From positions 1,139,379 to 1,203,378 of the forward strand of contig NC_066578.1 in the NCBI RefSeq assembly GCF_024679095.1: a stretch of 64,000 nt of DNA. The letters run 5' to 3'. A program made the position numbers and the translations under genes. The first letter of the stretch is position 1; every line of letters begins with the position of its first letter. Origin of the DNA: Eriocheir sinensis. Taxonomy: Eukaryota > Arthropoda > Malacostraca > Decapoda > Varunidae. Positions 57,860-64,000 of this stretch are shown here, in pieces. A model generated the notes under the pieces. The model did not search any database and was not told the origin of the DNA. It saw only the letters and a list, made by a program, of their open reading frames with translations.

Positions 57860-59235
57860 TCTCTCTCTCTTCTTGACCTGTCCTCTCTCTTCTTATTTCA
57901 ACGATTCTCCATTGTTTAATTTCCTTTGGTTTCTCCCTGATGTATTTCTTTTGCATTTCCTTCTCCTTTTCCGTCTCACATCCTTCTCTCTCCTCCTCTT
58001 CCTCCTCCTCGTTTCTCTTTCTCCTTCTCACCTTCTTTCTATCATCTTCATCCTTTATTCTTTGTTCTTTATTACCTTTTCTTTTTTATCTCAGTCCTGT
58101 TCTCTCTTCCTCCTCTTTCCTCCTCTTCTTTCTCTCTCATCATCTTCCTTTCTTTCTCTTTCTTTCTCCTCCTTGTCTTTTCTCTTTCCCCTCCTTACTG
58201 TCTCCCTATTTCTTCCTCATCCTTTTTTTCTCCTCCTCACTCTTTCTCTTTCCTCCTCTTTCCTTCTATTTCTTTTTCTTACTTTCTCTCTCCTCATTAT
58301 CCTTTTCCTTTCCTCCTGTTCCTTTCTTCCTCCTCTTCATCCTTTCTCTATTCACTAGATTATTTCTCTTTCATCCTCTTCTCTTTGCTTTATCATCATA
58401 TACCTTTCTCCTCATCCTCTCTCTTTCCTCCTCCTCCTTTCTCTCTCTTCCTCATCCTTTCTCTCTCCTCCTCACCCTTTCTCTCTCCCCATCTTTTCTC
58501 CCTCCTCAACCTTTCTCTCTCCTCATCCTTTCTCCTCCTCGTCCTTTTTCTCTCCTCCTCACCCTTTCTCTCTCCTCATCCTTTCTCCTCCTCGTCCTTT
58601 CTCTCTCCTCATCCTTTCTCCTCCTCGTCCTTTTTCTCTCCTCCTCACCCTTTCTCTCTCCTCATCCTTTCTCCTCCTCGTCCTTTTCTCTCCTCCTCAC
58701 CCTTTCTCTCTCCTCATCCTTTCTCCTCCTCGTCCTTTTCTCTCCTCCTCACCCTTTCTCTCTCCTCATCCTTTCTCCTCCTCGTCCTTTCTTTCTCCTC
58801 CTCACCCTTTCTCTCTCCCCATCTTTTCTCCCTCCTTAACCTTTCTCTCTCCTCATCCTTTCTCCTCCTCGTCCTTTCTCTCTCCTCCTCACCCTTTCTC
58901 TCTCCTCATCCTTTCTCCTCCTTAACCTTTTCTCTCTCCCCATCCTTTTCTCCTCCTCGTCCTTTTCTCTCTCCTCCTCACCCTTTCTCTCTCTCCTCAT
59001 CCTTTCTCCTCCTCGTCCTTTCTTTCTCCTTCTCTCCCACCCTTTCTCTCTCCCCATCTTTTCCTCCTTAACCTTTCTCTCCTCATCCTTTCTCCTCCCC
59101 TTTCTTCTCCTCCCACCCTTTCTCTCTCCTCCCTCCCCTTTCTCTCTCTCCTCATCCTTTCTCCTCCTCGTCCTTTCTCTCTCCTCACCCTTTCTCATCC
59201 TCGTCCTTTCTCTCTCCTCCTCCACCTCCTACATC
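57860..59235. repeat. Pyrimidine minisatellite, ~52-bp unit
   Basis: From ~58400: CTCTCCTCCTCACCCTTTCT, CTCTCCTCATCCTTTCTCCT, CCTCGTCCTTT repeated about 15 times with indels; upstream part is less regular CT-rich sequence. Long S/L/P frames on + and E/R/K frames on - are artefacts. Confidence 0.92.
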
Positions 59236-59309
59236 CTCCTTCCTCTTGAGACGCGAAGGCGAACAAATTAATGGACCACTCTGTGTGTTGTTGTTGGGAT
59301 ATTTAATGT

Positions 59310-59661
<352 letters not shown>

Positions 59662-59818
59662 CTCTAAAGAGAGACTCAAATATATATAGCTCCGGGGGGG
59701 TGAAAGGAGTCAAACAAGATGGCGCCACTATAAACACTTGCCTGCCCCATAACGGGCTGGGGTCGACTATCAGGTCCCACGAAGAAAGCCTACCGGTGAC
59801 ATGTGCCGTAACATAAAA

Positions 59819-59849
<31 letters not shown>

Positions 59850-59853
59850 ATGA
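59662..59853 (+). mobile_element. SINE family 1, 5'-truncated copy with (AAAT)n tail
   Basis: Begins near CTCTAAAGAGAG, keeps CTCCGGGGGGG, CAAGATGGCGCCACTATAAA, CACTTGCCTGC, AACGGGCTGGGG, a single GACTATCAGGTCCCAC unit, GCCTACCGGTGACATG, and ends in an AAAT run (59812-59852). Confidence 0.88.
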
Positions 59854-61305
59854 ATAAACAATAGACACCGACAGGCAGCATCAGGAGTATCAACACACGG
59901 ACGGACATAGAAAATCCAAAACAGACTAACATAGAGACATATAACTGAATCGTAAAGGAGACATATATGCATTTAGAAAAGCAAGCATACAGGAATATAG
60001 TCAGAGAAGTAGGAAGGCTAACAGGTGAACAGGCTGTCTAAAACTTAGAGAAAAAACAGACATGCAGGACGAGGGAAAGAAAACAGATCGACAGTGAGAA
60101 AGGCAGAGCGATGTAAATGGCAAAAAAGTGTAAACAGGTCGCATAATGTTCAATATTTTTACACAGGTTACCTCTTGCAGTATGAAGCTGACAGACAAGC
60201 GGTTAGGACACGCAGAAAGTGATAAAACTGATCCAGATGAATGAGGAGAGCAACGTTGTGTTCACCATGCAGGTTGGTCAGTGGGGGATGATGAAAGCCA
60301 AAGCTGTTGATGAATTACTAAATCCCCAAAGATGGATGTGTCTCAGCGCTCCGGCACGCACGCCAGCCGGTTCGTTGAACTTTTTTCGAGAAGGGAAGCT
60401 CACCGTGCCGCACGCCTCAGTGTCCACACAGATCTACAGTGCATGCATGGGTAGGCAAACACTGGGGGTAAAATAGATCCGCATATGCCTCTAGAAGTAA
60501 CAAAAGACGGAGCACAAGAGCGTGTAGGCGATGACGTGACTCAGTGGGAATGGCTGTCTCAGTGGTAGTGTTGGCGGCAAGGCACCCGGCGACGTTGCAA
60601 TGATCTAATCACGCTGCCATAAATGGAAATTTCAGCGATGCAAGAATGCGTCAAGATTCAGAAAATAAAAACTTTACATCGTAGAGTTTGGCTGGAGGTA
60701 GACACCGTTTGGATATTAAGTGATAAAATAATGACTAAGCATTAGTCACGTGGTGAAAAACTCCGAATATAAAGGCCTTGTGGACACGAGCAAAAAAAAT
60801 TATTGCGTACACCAAGGCCGTTAAAATATATTCATGCTAAAGGCTTGGCGTACATAACGCAGCACCTAGTTTCTGGATTGAAATTCCGAGTAGTGACCAC
60901 AGCGTCGATTACTGGCAGCAACACCACAAACCTGTTTTCAGTTAGGAAAAGAGTGAGTTTTAGAAGGCAGGAGATTACATAATAACGATAGAGCGAAGGC
61001 CAAGAATGTTGCATAACACCAAAAATATGTTGAATGAGCTGTGGAAGCACCTTGATTCGCTGTGTGAAGAAAGCTCCAACACACAGACACTTACAATACA
61101 TGAAAAAAAAATTAAATTACATAGAAAATCAGTCGTTGGCAGTCAAATGTATCTATAGGTTTCCTAGCTTCTTACAGTCACATAATTAAAACTCCTTCAT
61201 TTCTGAAATATTCCCTCTCATCAGATTAAATATTAAGGCAATGGAGTCGTGTCTTTTTCGTTTCATAATTTTCATTGTTTCTTAATACTTTCAATTTCTG
61301 TTAAG
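59854..61305. other. Unassigned unique sequence
   Basis: AT-rich to mixed. Frames at 60219-60476 (+) and 60832-61101 (-) have no recognised motif. CAGACA/ACAGGTG-type words are common but not periodic. Confidence 0.35.
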
Positions 61306-61565
61306 CTTTTTTTTTTCATGTCAGGCCTATAGCGCTGGTTGGCTTTGACATTAAGGCCCGTTGGTCGGCCCCAGCCCGTTAGTGTCGCTGGTAAGTAGTT
61401 TATCGTGGCATGTGGTGTATAGCGGATTGTGTTTTGCCTTTAGCCACTCGGCGAGGACTGAACAGTGTCAGCTTGCAGCGGCGGTGAGCTTTAGCCGGGT
61501 CTTCCGGGACACCGCGCCCCCATGCTGACCCCCAGCCACCGCGTCACAAGTTTAAAACTCTCCCC
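61306..61565 (-). mobile_element. SINE related to family 1 in its body
   Basis: The minus strand has TGTTCAGTCCTCGCCGAGTG, GCTAAAGGC, ACTAACGGGCTGGGGCCGAC, CAACGGGCC and ends GGCCTGACATG plus an A run. CGCCGAGTGGCTAAA and ACGGGCTGGGGCCGACCA are the family 1 body words in the same order. No clear A/B boxes are visible, so the head is lost or different. Confidence 0.65.
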
Positions 61566-61767
61566 TCGACCGTCTAGACATGGCAAAAAAAAAAAAACCC
61601 TTTTTTTCAACAGGAGCTTTCATCTTTCTAATTATTGAAGTTGCCTTTTTGTTTGTTTGTCTTTGTTATTAGGAAATTATGAGAAATATACTCTCGTAGT
61701 AATTGTAACAATGCTAGTAATCGAGATATTCTTACCTCTCTCCTTAAATTTTTCTCTCCCTGATTTA

Positions 61768-61961
61768 CACACACACACACACACACGAAAAAAGATCAGT
61801 GTTAACCAATATTGCATGTTTATTCTATACCTAAGTTGTAATATCTAACATCAAAGCCATACGCTTATGCAGGCCGATTCAAATGTACAGGCTGTTCATT
61901 ATGATATGCTAATTTTGAGTGTGATTATATTTAACTCTTTTTTATTTACACACACACACAC

Positions 61962-62022
<61 letters not shown>

Positions 62023-62025
62023 AGC
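61768..62025. repeat. (AC)n microsatellites
   Basis: Short AC run 61768-61786; longer run 61949-62021 with a GC interruption. Confidence 0.96.
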
Positions 62026-62049
62026 TCGGTTCCGTCGGAAGCGGGAAGT

Positions 62050-62300
62050 CGGAGCAGGTAGGCGGGAGCAGGTGGAGGAGGGAGAGTGGTGAGCGGGCGA
62101 GGGGTGTGAAGAAAAATAAACAACTGTAAAGGGAAAGGATGAAGAGAAGAAGAAAGCGGAGATGAACGTGGAGGCGAGGGAAGAAGATGAGGAAGAGGAG
62201 GAGGAAGAAGAAGAGAAGCATGAAGATGAAAGAGTAAGAAAAGAAAAAAGGAGAAGACGGAGAAAAAAAAGGAAGACGCGGCATAAAGTTGAGCTAAACA
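62050..62300. repeat. Purine-rich GAAGAG tract
   Basis: A/G-rich on the + strand without a clear period. Confidence 0.75.
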
Positions 62301-62375
62301 AAGATGCAGAAGGCTGAGTAATCGTGGACACCGAGGAGGGAACATGTCTTGCCTTTGTAAATTTTTGGGCAGAAC

Positions 62376-62476
<101 letters not shown>

Positions 62477-62549
62477 TTTTTGTCTTAGTCTTGTCTCTCT
62501 TCTCTCTTCTCTCCTTGTAACTACTTACCTATTAGATGTTCTCTCTATG

Positions 62550-62616
62550 TATCTATCTATCTATCTCTCTGCATTTATTTTATACCTTCCTTCCTACCGA
62601 CCTATCTATGTTATCC

Positions 62617-62668
<52 letters not shown>

Positions 62669-62831
62669 AATGAACAAGTTGGCCAGAGTCGGGCTCCTGG
62701 ATTCGTTGAGACTGACGCGGCGCTGAATTATTCACTCTGAGCCTCATTGTCGGTGCGAATGAGGCTGTGTTTGCACGGGACCCTTGCAATGCCGCTCCCT
62801 GGCCCAGCGCCCCCTGCCTTCTCTCGCGCTC

Positions 62832-62862
<31 letters not shown>

Positions 62863-62964
62863 TTCTTGGTTGGTCTCGTTCTCTCTCTATGCCTCGTTTC
62901 TCTCGTTCCTTCTCTCGCTCGTTCTCTCTCTCATTCTTTTTTTTATTTTCTCTTTTTTCGTCTT

Positions 62965-63050
<86 letters not shown>

Positions 63051-63720
63051 CTTTCACTCGCTTGTTCTTTCTCTCATTCCTACTCTCTTTTCTCTGCCTC
63101 TATTCTTTTTTTCAGCTTCTCGTTCACTTTCTTTTTCTTTCTTTTTCTCTTTCTTTCTTTCTTCTCTCTTTCGCTTATTCTTTCTCTTACTCTTTCTATC
63201 TTTTTTATTTTTTTTTCTCCGATCATCTCTTTCGCTTTCCCAAATATATGTTTTTTTTTAATCCTCCTACTGCTTTCTTCACATGCTCTCTTCTATTCTA
63301 TTCCTCCACATTCCACTTTCCACTTCTTCTTCTATTCTCTATTCTTCCACATCATTCTTTTCCCTTTCTCGTTTTATTTGCCATCATTTTCCTGGTCTTT
63401 CTTCATCTCTTTTCTCTTTCTCCTCTTCATTTTCACCTTTTCATCTTCTTACTTCTATTTTCCCGACGCATTTTTTTCTTCTTTCCTTCTTATCTTTATC
63501 TATTTAGCTTCATATTTCGCTGTCTCATTGTTTTCGTCTTTTCTTCTTCGTTCTTCTCCTTCATATCTTCTTACTTTCATATTTTCTTTTTTTTTCTTCT
63601 TCCTTCGTCACCTTCTCATCTTATTTTTCCTCCTGGCTTCTTTTTTTTCCCTTTCTCTCATCGTTCTCATCTCCTTCATTCCTCACCTTTATCATCTTCT
63701 TACTTTCCCTTTTAGTGTCT
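62550..63720. repeat. (ATCT)n, (CT)n runs and T/C-rich block
   Basis: ATCT near 62552; CT runs 62620-62666, 62838-62860 and 62972-63046; then T/C-rich sequence. The 322-codon S/L/F frame is compositional. Confidence 0.92.
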
Positions 63721-63848
63721 TTTTCTTCCCTGACATTCATATTCTATTTCCTCTTTCGCTTTTCAATCGTCTTACTTTTCCAGCTAACATTTTTTTTCCG
63801 ACTAACATCTTCCCCTCCTCACCTTCTCCTTTCGTTGTGGCTTGTGAA

Positions 63849-63993
<145 letters not shown>

Positions 63994-64000
63994 TGTACCT

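Noticed and set aside
60832..61101. 89-codon minus-strand frame
   Set aside because: Looks partly hydrophobic but matches nothing I know; no supporting context.
62747..63715. 322-codon S/L/F frame that could be mistaken for a membrane protein
   Set aside because: Built from CT runs and T/C-rich sequence; no balanced amino-acid composition.

Overview
This is eukaryotic, intergenic-type DNA. Its style points to an arthropod, most likely a decapod crustacean such as a crab. The reasons are an extreme density of long CT/GA and AC/GT microsatellites, several tRNA-derived SINE families, CR1/L2-, jockey- and RTE-like LINE fragments with CTTATG-type 3' tails, and a dispersed T-rich/'CCCGCTACTCACTG' repeat. 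The taxon is inferred from repeat style alone; there is no rRNA, histone or mitochondrial marker to prove it. I see no intact host gene, no bacterial-type operon, no CRISPR array and no complete tRNA or rRNA gene. Most long open frames are translations of simple repeats (SLSL, CVCV, RERE, HTHT) or of pyrimidine-rich minisatellites.

Layout. 0-1 kb: two tandem arrays, the second split by a full SINE. 1-10 kb: microsatellites, a 249-bp TTAA-flanked element carrying reverse-transcriptase (RT) sequence, a CT-rich block, a LINE tail, a SINE, a MITE, and a GGA tract followed by a 330-bp GA tract. 10-16 kb: an RTE-like LINE remnant; then the best protein-like locus, a mobile-element-type ORF on the minus strand (14.84 to 12.93 kb) cut in two by about 1.2 kb of LINE 3' ends; then a CpG-rich, E-box-bearing segment. 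16-24 kb: SINEs, a 535-bp compound CT/GT tract, a second TTAA element nested in a LINE, CAGA repeats and AGGA/CCTT minisatellites. 24-32 kb: pyrimidine minisatellites, a ~152-bp satellite, a three-layer nested insertion (repeat > MITE > SINE), a 75-bp-period array with a 586-codon frame, and a ~240-bp satellite. 32-46 kb: decayed LINEs among CT-rich blocks. 46-54 kb: a SINE whose internal unit has expanded to about 36 copies, very long GA/GT/AC tracts and a 1.8-kb purine strand. 54-64 kb: more microsatellites, SINE copies, a short segmental duplication and CT-rich minisatellites.

How the parts relate: there is no pathway here. The coherent theme is repeat biogenesis. SINE tails grade into A, AAC, AAAT and AAT microsatellites, a SINE internal unit has become a minisatellite, a dispersed repeat has become a satellite, and insertions sit inside insertions so that their relative ages can be read. 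The strongest observations are the TTAA-bounded RT-carrying elements, the LINE-split ORF, the triple nest at 27.5-28.2 kb and the SINE-derived minisatellite at 49.1-50.3 kb.
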